64,000 bases of DNA from Lachnospiraceae bacterium (GTDB taxonomy: Bacteria > Bacillota > Clostridia > Lachnospirales > Lachnospiraceae): NCBI GenBank assembly GCA_022845895.1, contig AP025573.1, positions 778,501 through 842,500 of the forward strand. Direction: 5' to 3'. Shown one piece after another: positions 7,874 to 15,873 of the stretch (position 1 is the stretch's first letter; every line of letters starts with the position of its first letter). A model generated the notes under the pieces. That model was not told the origin of the DNA and searched no databases. It worked only from the letters and a program-made list of their open reading frames with translations. The translations under genes were made by a program, and so were the position numbers.

Positions 7874-9178
7874 CATTTCAATATATTGTACGCTGTAGGG
7901 CGGCAGACTTACCTGTCCTTCTAACTTTACCTCTTGACCGGACAGCAATTCCACGGCATCGCCTTCAAAACTGCCGTGGGCAGCCATATATGGCTGGTCT
8001 GCCGCATTTATGGCAACTATCATCCGTTCGGATTCAGAGCAGCGTTCGAAGACGAGCTGATGATTCTGGATAACAAGATTTTTATAATCTCCGCTGCACA
8101 GTGCTCCGCTCTTCTGGCGGATACGAATCAGCTTTTTGATGTACGCTGTCAGTTCGTTTGGCTTTGGCTGTTCGAAACATGGCCGCAGGGCATAGTCATT
8201 ATCGGGCTGTTTTTCACCCGGCTCCCCCCATTCGCTTCCATAATAGATGCATGGAATCCCCGGCATGCCAAGAAGCAGGCCATACGCCAGAGGAATATGG
8301 CTCTTGTTCGTGAGGATGCTTGCAATCCTCGCCACATCGTGATTGTCTACAAATGTGATGAGATGCTTTCCCCTGTATAGGCACCACTGTTCAGAGCCGT
8401 ACTGCCTGTTGAGAGAATGTGCTATCTCAAACATGTTCATGGAATTGAAGCTGGAAAATATACCTTTATAACATTCATAATTCGTACAGCTGTGAAGCAT
8501 CTCGTCATTGACGATGAGATTGTAATCCCCGAACAATACTTCCCCGATAAGGGTAAATCCCGGTTTGATTTCACTGGTATATGTCCGCAGCCTTTTCATA
8601 AAATTATGGTCCAGGCTGTACGCCACATCCAGACGCAGCCCGTCGATGCCGAATTCATCTATCCATCCACGTATGCAGCCAAGCAGATAGTCCGTGACAG
8701 CCGGATTCTGAAGATTCAGCTTGACGAGTTCAAAATGGCCTTCCCATCCCTCGTACCAGAAACCGTCATCATATCCGCTGTTTCCATCAAAACTGATATG
8801 GAACCAGTCCTTATAAGGTGACTCCCACTTCTTATCCTGAACATCTTTGAATGCCCAGAATCCGCGTCCCACATGGTTGAATACCCCGTCCAGTACAACT
8901 TTTATCCCGTGTGCATGGAGGGAGGCGCACACTTCTTTGAAGTCGTCATTCGTACCGAGACGGCAGTCTATTTTAGTATAATCTCTCGTGTCATATCCGT
9001 GGTTGTCAGACTCGAATATCGGATTCAATATAATTGAGTCCACTCCGAGATCCTCGAGATAACCGGCCCATTCTTTCAGCTTAAGGATACGCGGCACGCA
9101 GATTCCGTCGTTAGATACCGGAGCCCCGCAGAAGCCGATTGGGTAGATTTGATAGAACACACTGTTGTAAGCCCACAT
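7865..9178 (-). CDS. Glycoside hydrolase family 13 alpha-glucosidase/amylase-like enzyme
   Basis: 437 aa, cytoplasmic (no signal peptide). It should hydrolyse alpha-glucosidic bonds in maltodextrins. The (beta/alpha)8 landmarks are clear: DGVFNHVG (97-104), nucleophile Asp184 in GLRLDVAY, acid/base Glu213 in IGEVLFG, and Asp281 in FVDNHDVA. A C-terminal beta domain follows. The short length and intracellular location fit maltogenic or maltodextrin-cleaving enzymes. The ribosome site AAAGCAGG lies upstream of the ATG. The last residues Met-Gly-Thr and stop are coded inside a REP-like hairpin, so the original C-terminus may have been altered. Confidence 0.9.
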   Translation of the reverse strand: MWAYNSVFYQIYPIGFCGAPVSNDGICVPRILKLKEWAGYLEDLGVDSIILNPIFESDNHGYDTRDYTKIDCRLGTNDDFKEVCASLHAHGIKVVLDGVFNHVGRGFWAFKDVQDKKWESPYKDWFHISFDGNSGYDDGFWYEGWEGHFELVKLNLQNPAVTDYLLGCIRGWIDEFGIDGLRLDVAYSLDHNFMKRLRTYTSEIKPGFTLIGEVLFGDYNLIVNDEMLHSCTNYECYKGIFSSFNSMNMFEIAHSLNRQYGSEQWCLYRGKHLITFVDNHDVARIASILTNKSHIPLAYGLLLGMPGIPCIYYGSEWGEPGEKQPDNDYALRPCFEQPKPNELTAYIKKLIRIRQKSGALCSGDYKNLVIQNHQLVFERCSESERMIVAINAADQPYMAAHGSFEGDAVELLSGQEVKLEGQVSLPPYSVQYIEMGT

Positions 9179-9383
9179 AAATAATACCTGCTTTCTTTAA
9201 AATATGTACAAGGCGCCAGTCTGAACAATACATGCAGCATGTTACGGACGCCATAATAAGTATAACATAGAAAGGGGCTGGGAAAAAGGAGGCAAAAGTA
9301 TTGTAAAAGCACAAAGTCTGTACTATATTTGGTGGTAGATACTTCGTTGTATGAGGGAGTAATGAAAGGAAAGGAATATAGAA

Positions 9384-9836
9384 ATGTCTGAGAAGATGAT
9401 TTGTACGATGGATTATGCTTCACTAGTAGAACTCTTTGTAAGAGCGGGGCTGGAAATCCGCCCGGAAGATCCTGCGCCGGAAGGGCTGCTTACTTGCTTT
9501 GAACTGCTGGAGGAGGAGACGGGCGCAAGAATCGGCGCTGCGGGCCTCGTATATGACAAAGGGGCATACATTCTCCGATGCGTGGCGGTCGAGGAAGAAT
9601 ACAGGGGCAAAGGATACGGCAAGAGGCTTGTCCGTGCGGTTATGGATGAGGCAGAAAAGCGGCAGGCAGACAGAATCTGGCTCACCGCCAAAGTGCCGGG
9701 GTTCTACAGGAAGTTCGGCTTTACGGTAGTTCCAATGGAAGATGCACCTTTCGAGACAAAGTGCATTACATGTCCACAATACCACAATGGCTGCGACTCC
9801 GAAGTGATGGTATATTATTATAAAGCGAAGAGATGA
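9384..9836 (+). CDS. GNAT family N-acetyltransferase
   Basis: 150 aa. The acetyl-CoA pyrophosphate loop EYRGKGYGKRLV lies near residues 72-83, followed by the beta5/alpha4 region ADRIWLTAKVPGFYRKFGF. It should transfer an acetyl group from acetyl-CoA to an amine; the substrate is unknown. A CITCPQYHNGC segment near the C-terminus carries two extra cysteines. The AAGGAAAGGAATATAGAA site precedes the ATG. The gene stands alone, divergent from the GH13 gene with about 205 bases between them. Confidence 0.85.
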   Translation: MSEKMICTMDYASLVELFVRAGLEIRPEDPAPEGLLTCFELLEEETGARIGAAGLVYDKGAYILRCVAVEEEYRGKGYGKRLVRAVMDEAEKRQADRIWLTAKVPGFYRKFGFTVVPMEDAPFETKCITCPQYHNGCDSEVMVYYYKAKR

Positions 9837-9848
9837 GTATGGATTGCA

Positions 9849-10463
9849 TTAATCTGTCAGCTTGCTGTATAAAAGACATTGAAGTTCCACTTTCTTAGAA
9901 CCGATTTCTAGTATGATATTCCTTTCGCCTGCACGCACGAATCCCCTGTGTTCATAAAACTGATACGTACAGGCATTATCGGTATATAGAAAAACTTCTT
10001 TCCCCTTTTCCCTGCGTTCAAATTCGCTGAGCAGCAGGCTGCCGGTTCCTCTGGCGGTGCTTTCAGGGTCGGCGGCCAGAAAGATGATTTCACCATCCGG
10101 GATTTTGCTACTGCGATACTGCAAAAACAGTTCCCTGTTTGCCTCATCATAAACGCTCACTCCGTCTTTGGCGAAGAGATGCTGCAGTATATCAAATACT
10201 TTAACATAGAATGATGTTCCAAAAGTACGATATTTTTTATCTTCTCCCTTCATGTCCGCAAGCAGGACTCCGGCAAGTTCATCTTCCGCATATGCTGCAA
10301 TCACCTGCGTAGCCCTGTTCAATTCCAGATACCAGAAATATCTCCCATATAGCTTCAGCAATATTTCGCTGTCCATATACCAGTTGAAGTGCATGCCCGT
10401 AATGGCAAATGCAATGGCCTTTCTGTAATCTTTTTTTCTTAATTCTCTGATTTCTAAGTTCAT
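9849..10463 (-). CDS. GNAT family N-acetyltransferase
   Basis: 204 aa. The acetyl-CoA loop reads ADPESTARGTGSLLLSEF (about residues 130-147), followed by FLYTDNACTYQFYEHRGF, the typical last strand and helix. The frame can be opened at 10478, but that ATG overlaps a GGAGG ribosome site which correctly spaces the ATG at 10463, so the later start is chosen. It is convergent with the other acetyltransferase, with 12 bases between stops. The substrate is unknown. Confidence 0.85.
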   Translation of the reverse strand: MNLEIRELRKKDYRKAIAFAITGMHFNWYMDSEILLKLYGRYFWYLELNRATQVIAAYAEDELAGVLLADMKGEDKKYRTFGTSFYVKVFDILQHLFAKDGVSVYDEANRELFLQYRSSKIPDGEIIFLAADPESTARGTGSLLLSEFERREKGKEVFLYTDNACTYQFYEHRGFVRAGERNIILEIGSKKVELQCLLYSKLTD

Positions 10464-10493
10464 GAAGCGTTCCTCCATAAAATGATGTTTAAT

Positions 10494-10552
10494 AAAAGGG
10501 GCCAGACCCCGCAGAAGGTCTGTCCCTGTTTAAGAGGGGTCTGGCCCCTTTT
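10494..10552. repeat. REP-like inverted repeat, 17-bp perfect arms
   Basis: AAAAGGGGCCAGACCCC at 10494-10510 is exactly repeated inverted at 10536-10552, with 25 bases between. The core resembles the GGGGTCAGACCCC core at 4109-4166 with one base changed in each half. The right arm lies inside the 3' end of the MATE gene and codes its last residues. Confidence 0.85.
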
Positions 10553-11903
10553 GTTCCTCCTTTTGTTCCTTTTGCTTTAAGAAAACAAGGAACCAGATAA
10601 GCAGGATGATTCCCTTGCATATGCTGGAGATGGTTATGCTCCACCAGATTCCGTTCAGTCCGAGCACCGTCTCGGTGAGTAGCATGGCAAAAGGAATCCG
10701 GGCAGCTGTCAGCACGATGCCGACGACGGACGGCGGAACCGTACGTCCAAAGCCTGCGAATGCCCCTGCAGTCGTAATCTCCACGCTCATGAACAGCTGT
10801 GATACGCCGAGTATCATGAGATAATCCACGCCCATCGGCAGGACGTCCGGCTCTGAGATGAAGATACGGAATATGGGCGCCGGGCAGAGGATGAGCAGCA
10901 GCGTACAGATGACGCCCCATACGAGGACTACGCCCATGGCGGAAGTATATCCTTTCTTGATACGGGTACGGTTGCCGGCCCCATGGTTCTGCGCCACAAA
11001 GGAATTGACGGCGGCAGCGAAGCCGTCCGCGGTCATCCAGGAGATGGATTCGATCTGTGAACCCACCTTCTGGACGGCGATAGCGGCATCCCCGTATCCG
11101 GCCACGAGACGGGCGATAATCATGGACATGCCGGTGAAGATGATGCTCTGTATGGAAGTGGGCAGCCCAATCTTGATGACCGGCATCATATACTTCCTGC
11201 GCGGCTTTTCTGCGACCTTCATATTGCGAAATACCTGCGTGTCCTTTGACGCAAAGTAAAAGAACATGAGCGTAACGATAAGCTGCGCGATTACCGTAGC
11301 GATGGCAGCCCCCATGACTCCCATCTCAGGGAAAGGGCCGAGGCCGAAGATAAGGACTGGGTCGAGCACGATATTGATGACAAGGCCCGCCGAGGTTGCC
11401 AGAAAAGATGAGCGGCTGTTGCCCACTGCGGTAAGTATGCCTGTAAATGTCTGGTTTAAAAAGGAAAATATGACAAAGCCGCACGTAATCTGCAGATATA
11501 TCTTGGCATCGGCGATGACGGCGGGGCTGTTCAGCCGGAAGAATCCGATAAGAGGACCGTTCAGCAGAACACAGAGAAGCCCGTATATGATGCCGCAAAA
11601 TGCCGTGAGCTGGAACGCATTCGCCGCATAGCGTGAAGCGTCGGCCTTCTGTCCGGCTCCAAGTGCATGTCCGACATTCACCTGACCGCCCATCTTCGCC
11701 AGCGTTGCCAGGCCGTTAGAGAGCCACATATACATACCAGCAGCGCCGACTGCGGCTACGGCGTTGCTTCCGATACGCCCGATCCATATCATATCTGTAA
11801 GATTATAAGCCATCTGTACAAGTGAGGTTGCCATAATCGGCAGGGCCAGCCGTGTCAACGAAGACAGGACGGGTCCATGTAACAAATCAACATTTTTTCT
11901 CAT
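10530..11903 (-). CDS. MATE family efflux transporter
   Basis: 457 aa with about twelve hydrophobic segments in two homologous halves. It should export organic cations or drugs using a cation gradient. Family features include the N-terminal PIMATSLVQMAYNLTDMIWIGRIG and the second-half NSFVAQNHGAG motif. The frame is open further upstream, but the ATG at 11903 (MRKNVDLLHG) follows GGGGGTATTTGGAA. The C-terminus is lysine/glutamate/glutamine rich and finishes Gly-Pro-Asp-Pro-Ser, residues coded within the REP-like inverted repeat at 10494-10552. Confidence 0.92.
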   Translation of the reverse strand: MRKNVDLLHGPVLSSLTRLALPIMATSLVQMAYNLTDMIWIGRIGSNAVAAVGAAGMYMWLSNGLATLAKMGGQVNVGHALGAGQKADASRYAANAFQLTAFCGIIYGLLCVLLNGPLIGFFRLNSPAVIADAKIYLQITCGFVIFSFLNQTFTGILTAVGNSRSSFLATSAGLVINIVLDPVLIFGLGPFPEMGVMGAAIATVIAQLIVTLMFFYFASKDTQVFRNMKVAEKPRRKYMMPVIKIGLPTSIQSIIFTGMSMIIARLVAGYGDAAIAVQKVGSQIESISWMTADGFAAAVNSFVAQNHGAGNRTRIKKGYTSAMGVVLVWGVICTLLLILCPAPIFRIFISEPDVLPMGVDYLMILGVSQLFMSVEITTAGAFAGFGRTVPPSVVGIVLTAARIPFAMLLTETVLGLNGIWWSITISSICKGIILLIWFLVFLKQKEQKEEQKGPDPS

Positions 11904-12046
11904 TTCCAAATACCCCCAAGGTAAGATATTATAACATAGAATTTGAGTACAAAGTAAGTAGAATATAAGAAAATTCATTAAGAAATAGAGGATAAGGTAT
12001 AATTATGTTATTATATAATTGAATTTCACAAGGGAGGTTGATGAAG

Positions 12047-12838
12047 ATGATTCTGTTTGACAATAATAAATGCACCGGTTGCGGAGCATGCAGACGAGAC
12101 TGCCCGGCAAACGCAATTCGGATAATGGAAGGGAAGGCAGATGTATATAAAGACTGCCTGCACTGCGGACACTGTGTCGCCGTCTGTCCTGTAAATGCAG
12201 TGTCTATCCCGGAGTATGACATGGCAGAGGTAGAGGAATACGAGAAAGAAAAGTTCACCCTAGATGCATGCTGTTACCTGCGCGCAGTAAAGTTCCGCAG
12301 AAGTATCCGCAGCTTCCGACCGGAGAAAATAGAGAGGGACAAGGCAGAACGTGTACTTAGTGCAGGCCGTTATACCGCGACGGCAAGAAACCGACAGGCC
12401 TGTACATATGTATTTATCCAGGACAGGCTGGATGAGTTCAAGGAGCTTGTCTGGAAGGAGATGCCGTCTATATTGGAGAGCCTGAAGGAAAGTGCGCCGG
12501 AATATGCAAGGACATTCGAGTTCTTCTATATGAAATGGAAACGGAATCCGGAAGATGACACGTTCTTCTTCAACACGCCCGCTTTTCTCGTGATTGCTTC
12601 AGACAATCCTCTGGACGGAGGCCTGGCTGCGGCGAACATTGAAAACATGGCCGTGGCGGAGGGGCTCGGCGCGCTGTACAGCGGGTATATGATGCGGGTA
12701 ATCAGCAGCAGCCGTGTTCTTCAGGAGTGGCTGCAGACAGGTGGCAAGCGAATCTCCTGCTGCATGCTGCTCGGCTATCCGGCTGTTACATACAGAAGAA
12801 CCGCGCCCCGGAAAAAGGCTGACATTATCTGGAGATAG
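12047..12838 (+). CDS. Ferredoxin-nitroreductase fusion (Fd-NR)
   Basis: 263 aa. Residues 1-60 hold two 4Fe-4S motifs, CTGCGACRRDCP and CLHCGHCVAVCP. Residues about 80-263 form an FMN nitroreductase domain (FRRSIRSFRPEKI, then ENMAVAEGLGALYSGY). It should pass electrons from a ferredoxin-like module to FMN and reduce nitro-, quinone- or related substrates. Three start codons lie close together; GGGAGG at 12032-12037 best spaces the ATG at 12047. The gene stands alone, 58 bases before the ribosomal protein promoter. Confidence 0.88.
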   Translation: MILFDNNKCTGCGACRRDCPANAIRIMEGKADVYKDCLHCGHCVAVCPVNAVSIPEYDMAEVEEYEKEKFTLDACCYLRAVKFRRSIRSFRPEKIERDKAERVLSAGRYTATARNRQACTYVFIQDRLDEFKELVWKEMPSILESLKESAPEYARTFEFFYMKWKRNPEDDTFFFNTPAFLVIASDNPLDGGLAAANIENMAVAEGLGALYSGYMMRVISSSRVLQEWLQTGGKRISCCMLLGYPAVTYRRTAPRKKADIIWR

Positions 12839-12895
12839 AATCTTTGAAGAGTTACTGAAACAGGCAGATTATGGCATAAAAAGGTTAAAAAGAGG

Positions 12896-12924
12896 TTGAC
12901 ACACGTGGGTGCGTATAATATAAT
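12896..12924 (+). promoter_or_regulatory. Promoter of the rplM-rpsI operon
   Basis: TTGACA at 12896-12901, spacer of exactly 17 bases, TATAAT at 12919-12924: a full consensus promoter as expected for ribosomal protein genes. Confidence 0.88.
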
Positions 12925-12944
12925 AAAGCAGTATGACATGAGAT

Positions 12945-12982
12945 GAATCAGTTTGAACCAAAGCCCCGGAGCAAACTGACTT
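12945..12982 (+). ncRNA. Leader hairpin of rplM, possible L13 autoregulatory leader
   Basis: CAGTTTG and CAAACTG arms surround a loop containing AGCCCCGG within the 5' leader between the promoter and rplM. Firmicutes have a known L13 leader element at this place. I infer that this is it, but I could not match the consensus fold. Confidence 0.5.
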
Positions 12983-13032
12983 CTGAATATAATAATTTTA
13001 ATTGGATGTTAATTATCACAGGAGGTTAACCA

Positions 13033-13461
13033 ATGAAGACTTATATGGCCAATCCAGACAAGATTGAAAGAAAATGGTATGTAGTTGACGCTGCGGGATA
13101 TACATTAGGACGTTTAGCATCAGAAGTAGCTAAGGTTTTACGAGGAAAGAACAAGCCGCAATTTACTCCGCACATCGACACAGGTGATTATGTAATCGTA
13201 GTAAATGCTAAAGACATCAAAGTGACAGGCAGGAAGATGGAGCAGAAGATGTATTATAACCATTCTGACTATGTAGGCGGATTCAAGGAGACTACATTAG
13301 AAGTTATGATGGACAAGAAACCGGAAAAAGTGATTGAACTTGCTGTAAAGGGAATGCTTCCAAAAGGACCTTTGGGAAGATCAATGATTAAAAAGCTTCA
13401 TGTATACGCCGGACCAGAGCACGAGCAGCAGGCTCAGAAGCCGGAAGAGCTGAAATTTTAA
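13033..13461 (+). CDS. rplM: 50S ribosomal protein L13
   Basis: 142 aa, the family length. It binds 23S rRNA early in 50S assembly. Recognised from [36 protein letters not shown], the [12 protein letters not shown] segment and the conserved MLPKGPLGR motif near residue 113. An AGGAGG site precedes the ATG. It is followed by rpsI 28 bases later, the standard L13-S9 operon order. Confidence 0.99.
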   Translation: MKTYMANPDKIERKWYVVDAAGYTLGRLASEVAKVLRGKNKPQFTPHIDTGDYVIVVNAKDIKVTGRKMEQKMYYNHSDYVGGFKETTLEVMMDKKPEKVIELAVKGMLPKGPLGRSMIKKLHVYAGPEHEQQAQKPEELKF

Positions 13462-13489
13462 GGGAAGGTTTGAAAGGAGGATATAGAAA

Positions 13490-13882
13490 GTGGCTAACGC
13501 AAAATTCTATGGAACAGGAAGAAGAAAAAAATCAATCGCAAGAGTATATTTAGTACCTGGAACAGGCAACATTACTATAAATAAAAGAAATATCGATGAA
13601 TACCTCGGTCTTGAGACTTTGAAGGTTATCGTACGCCAGCCATTGGTTGCAACAGAGACAGACGGCAAGTTCGATGTCATCGTCAATGTAAAGGGCGGCG
13701 GTTACACCGGACAGGCAGGAGCAATCCGCCACGGTATCGCAAGAGCACTTCTGCAGGCAGATGCAGATTACAGGCCGGTACTTAAGAAATCCGGATACCT
13801 GACACGTGATCCGCGTATGAAAGAACGTAAGAAATACGGTCTCAAAGCAGCACGTAGAGCGCCACAGTTCTCAAAACGATAG
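13490..13882 (+). CDS. rpsI: 30S ribosomal protein S9
   Basis: 130 aa. It lies in the 30S head with its C-terminal tail reaching the P-site tRNA. Recognised from [33 protein letters not shown] and the terminal RRAPQFSKR. It starts with GTG at 13490 after AAAGGAGG. The last codons, 13866-13881, are repeated at 14677-14692 together with a copy of the terminator, so the tail of this gene may have been supplied by an inserted element (see findings). Confidence 0.99.
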   Translation: MANAKFYGTGRRKKSIARVYLVPGTGNITINKRNIDEYLGLETLKVIVRQPLVATETDGKFDVIVNVKGGGYTGQAGAIRHGIARALLQADADYRPVLKKSGYLTRDPRMKERKKYGLKAARRAPQFSKR

Positions 13883-13972
13883 GAAATTGCATATTTTATT
13901 GTATGATAAACCCACAAACATCGTGTTTGTGGGTTTTTTTTAAGTGATAACTGTGGTAAACTTATATTGTCA
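13866..13972 (+). repeat. Direct repeat, left copy: rpsI tail plus terminator
   Basis: AGTTCTCAAAACGATA (13866-13881) matches 14677-14692 exactly. Similarity continues through TTGCATATTT, the AACCCACA terminator and an ACTGTGGTAAACTTA stretch, about 100 bases in all with scattered differences. Confidence 0.85.
13909..13940 (+). terminator. rpsI terminator (left copy)
   Basis: AACCCACAAACA and TGTTTGTGGGTT arms with a short loop, followed by T residues. A diverged copy lies at 14721-14752. Confidence 0.93.
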
Positions 13973-14025
13973 AGTATATATAGTCAACTATATATGCTAT
14001 AGAATGAAATGAGGAGGTAAATATA

Positions 14026-14286
14026 ATGCCAGAGATATCGTTGTTTTACGGAATCAGAGTTACAATGTATTATGATGACCATAATCCTCCACATTTCCAT
14101 GCGGAATATAATGGGAATAAGGCGATTATTGAAATTGATGCAGCAAGGTGTATAAAAGGTGCATTTCCATCCCGGCAACTCAAATTGATTTTAGCATGGT
14201 GTGTTTTACATCAGGATGAACTGATGCAGAATTGGGAATTATCAAAGGATGGAAAACCGATGAACCGAATCAATCCGTTAGTTTAA
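14026..14286 (+). CDS. DUF4160 domain protein
   Basis: 86 aa. The sequence ISLFYGIRVTMYYDDHNPPHFHAEYNG is diagnostic: a conserved HNPPHFHA motif near residues 24-31. The rest, LKLILAWCVLHQDELMQNWEL, is helical and closes the domain. Function is unproven; the family is nearly always coded next to DUF2442 and the pair has been suggested to be toxin-antitoxin-like. The GAGGAGG site precedes the ATG. The gene is AT-richer than its neighbours and lies inside a region bounded by rpsI-tail repeats. Confidence 0.85.
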   Translation: MPEISLFYGIRVTMYYDDHNPPHFHAEYNGNKAIIEIDAARCIKGAFPSRQLKLILAWCVLHQDELMQNWELSKDGKPMNRINPLV

Positions 14287-14302
14287 AAGTGAGGTGAATG
14301 TT

Positions 14303-14578
14303 ATGTTTCCAAAGGTTGTGCAGGTAATACCAATGGAAAATTATTCGGTATATGTATACTTTGAAGATGGTAAAATCGTATGTTATGATATGACTCAAAT
14401 GATTGAGAAAGAGGTATTTCGTCCATTGAAAGATATCACTGTTTTTAAAGAGGCCTGTACAGTGATGAATGATACATTGGCATGGGATATCGGGGGGGAC
14501 CGAGATAATACGAAATGTTTGGATATTGACCCGGATACACTGTATGAATTACCGATGGCGGTGGAAAAGATAGCATAA
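14303..14578 (+). CDS. DUF2442 domain protein
   Basis: 91 aa. The pattern is VVQVIPMENYSVYVYFEDGKIVCYDM, then IEKEVFRPLKD and WDIGGD..LDIDPDTLYE, typical of DUF2442. A GTG at 14294 is possible, but GTGAGG at 14289-14294 spaces the ATG at 14303 by 8 bases. It starts 16 bases after the DUF4160 stop, so both are one transcription unit. No enzyme motif is visible. The pair is found on many plasmids and islands; its biochemical role is unknown. Confidence 0.83.
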   Translation: MFPKVVQVIPMENYSVYVYFEDGKIVCYDMTQMIEKEVFRPLKDITVFKEACTVMNDTLAWDIGGDRDNTKCLDIDPDTLYELPMAVEKIA

Positions 14579-14676
14579 TATATGGTTTGGAGACAGTATG
14601 CGCACATATGAGCGTATATGGGTAACGAACACGTAACTGACAAACAGCTTAAAAATAGCGTATTTATAGCGTTCGG

Positions 14677-14787
14677 AGTTCTCAAAACGATAAGCAGTTG
14701 CATATTTGCAATAGATGGAAAACCCACAGACATCAAGTTTGTGGGTTTTTTTGAATTAATCACTGTGGTATACTTACAGTGATTAAT
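14677..14787 (+). repeat. Direct repeat, right copy: rpsI-tail remnant, terminator and inverted repeat
   Basis: Bases 14677-14692 repeat the rpsI end exactly. In register with it the codons read Glu-Phe-Ser-Lys-Arg-stop. A terminator copy follows at 14721-14752. A perfect 12-bp inverted repeat (ATTAATCACTGT / ACAGTGATTAAT, 14755-14787) sits just beyond. Confidence 0.85.
14721..14752 (+). terminator. Terminator (right copy of the rpsI terminator)
   Basis: AACCCACA and TGTGGGTT arms followed by TTTTT. It ends transcription from the DUF4160/DUF2442 pair. Confidence 0.85.
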
Positions 14788-14921
14788 GAAACAGATAAGG
14801 CTGCAGGACTTGATAATTCTGCGAAGATAGCGACGGACAGAAAAGAGGTCATGACCATGTACATAGTGAAGAGGATATTCGGCGCAGTGCTGGCCGCATC
14901 GGCGGAGTAGGGGTAATTCTC

Positions 14922-15518
14922 GTGTTGCTGATGGTTCTGAACGATATAATGGAGCGGATAGAATGGGGAACTGGTTCAAACGGCAATGCCCTGACATTTA
15001 TATTGACAGCGGGGGTATTGTCTGCCTGTGTTCTGGCGTGGGGAATCAAGCTGATACGAAGTCCCCGCACAGACGTAAAGGAGCCGCAGAACTTTACGGC
15101 TGCCGAACGTGAATGTGAGAGGGCCACGGAATCTTTTACCGATATGCAGCAGCGTGAGGAAGAGAGGAACTATGTTCCGGCAGCAGGCCCGTACATATGG
15201 AAATACAGGAAAGGCGGGTCATCGGGCAGATTGTTCAGAAGATACCGGATATTCTGCCTGGCAGGCTTGGTGGCAGGCACAATTGTGACAGTGTCAGTTC
15301 TGGTCTTGGCTAGTACCCGGCTTCCAGGAGATACCCGGCGCATGGTTAGCCTCATAAGTGTGCTGATGCTGGCGGGTGTCCTCATGGCCGGCGCTCTTAT
15401 GATTGGAAGACGGACTTATGGAATGTTTCTTACCTTTGCCAGAGACAGTGAGAACAATATGTATCTGTTCGATTATGCAGCGCCTGAATTTCAGCGCCAT
15501 CTTCAGATAAATGTATAA
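14922..15518 (+). CDS. Membrane protein of unknown function, N-terminus apparently frameshifted
   Basis: 198 aa from a GTG at 14922. Membrane segments lie near residues 24-43 (ALTFILTAGVLSACVLAWGI), 109-129 and 140-162, with a charged loop between. No family recognised. Upstream, an ATG at 14851 with AAAGAGG opens MTMYIVKRIFGAVLAA and then stops at 14908. In the frame of the main ORF the sequence just before 14922 reads IGGVGVILVLLMVLN. Together they make one natural first membrane helix, so a frameshift near 14897 probably separates the true start from the body. The GTG start is therefore doubtful. Confidence 0.6.
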   Translation: MLLMVLNDIMERIEWGTGSNGNALTFILTAGVLSACVLAWGIKLIRSPRTDVKEPQNFTAAERECERATESFTDMQQREEERNYVPAAGPYIWKYRKGGSSGRLFRRYRIFCLAGLVAGTIVTVSVLVLASTRLPGDTRRMVSLISVLMLAGVLMAGALMIGRRTYGMFLTFARDSENNMYLFDYAAPEFQRHLQINV

Positions 15519-15587
15519 GGCACGGGAACGGCATCAAATGTAGCAGGAACAGCCGCGTATTTTTATAACGCGCATCAGGAGGCTAAG

Positions 15588-15827
15588 ATGATAGAAGCTA
15601 TAGATGAAGAGTGGTTGATAGAAAGAATCATGGCATCCGGGCATGTATATCCATATGGGAGAAGGATTATCCGGATAGAGGGGCTTAGAGAATGGAAGAC
15701 TTCCTGCAGGATAACGTGTGTTCTGTCAAAAGAGGATGGATCTACATTTAAAAGAAAAGTGACGGTGCCTGGCACGTACGATAATTATACAGAGCTGATA
15801 TATTCATTCCGCAGGCTGTACATATAA
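15588..15827 (+). CDS. Small hypothetical protein
   Basis: 79 aa, not recognised. No signal peptide or membrane segment is visible. It is predicted soluble with mixed charge and several strands (RIIRIEGLREWKTSCRITCVL). A CAGGAGGCTAAG ribosome site precedes the ATG at proper spacing, which is the best evidence that it is real. It lies between two small membrane protein genes. Confidence 0.6.
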   Translation: MIEAIDEEWLIERIMASGHVYPYGRRIIRIEGLREWKTSCRITCVLSKEDGSTFKRKVTVPGTYDNYTELIYSFRRLYI

Positions 15828-15873
15828 AAGGTTAAGTATTGGAAACCATTGTAAATTATGAAGGAGGAAAAAA

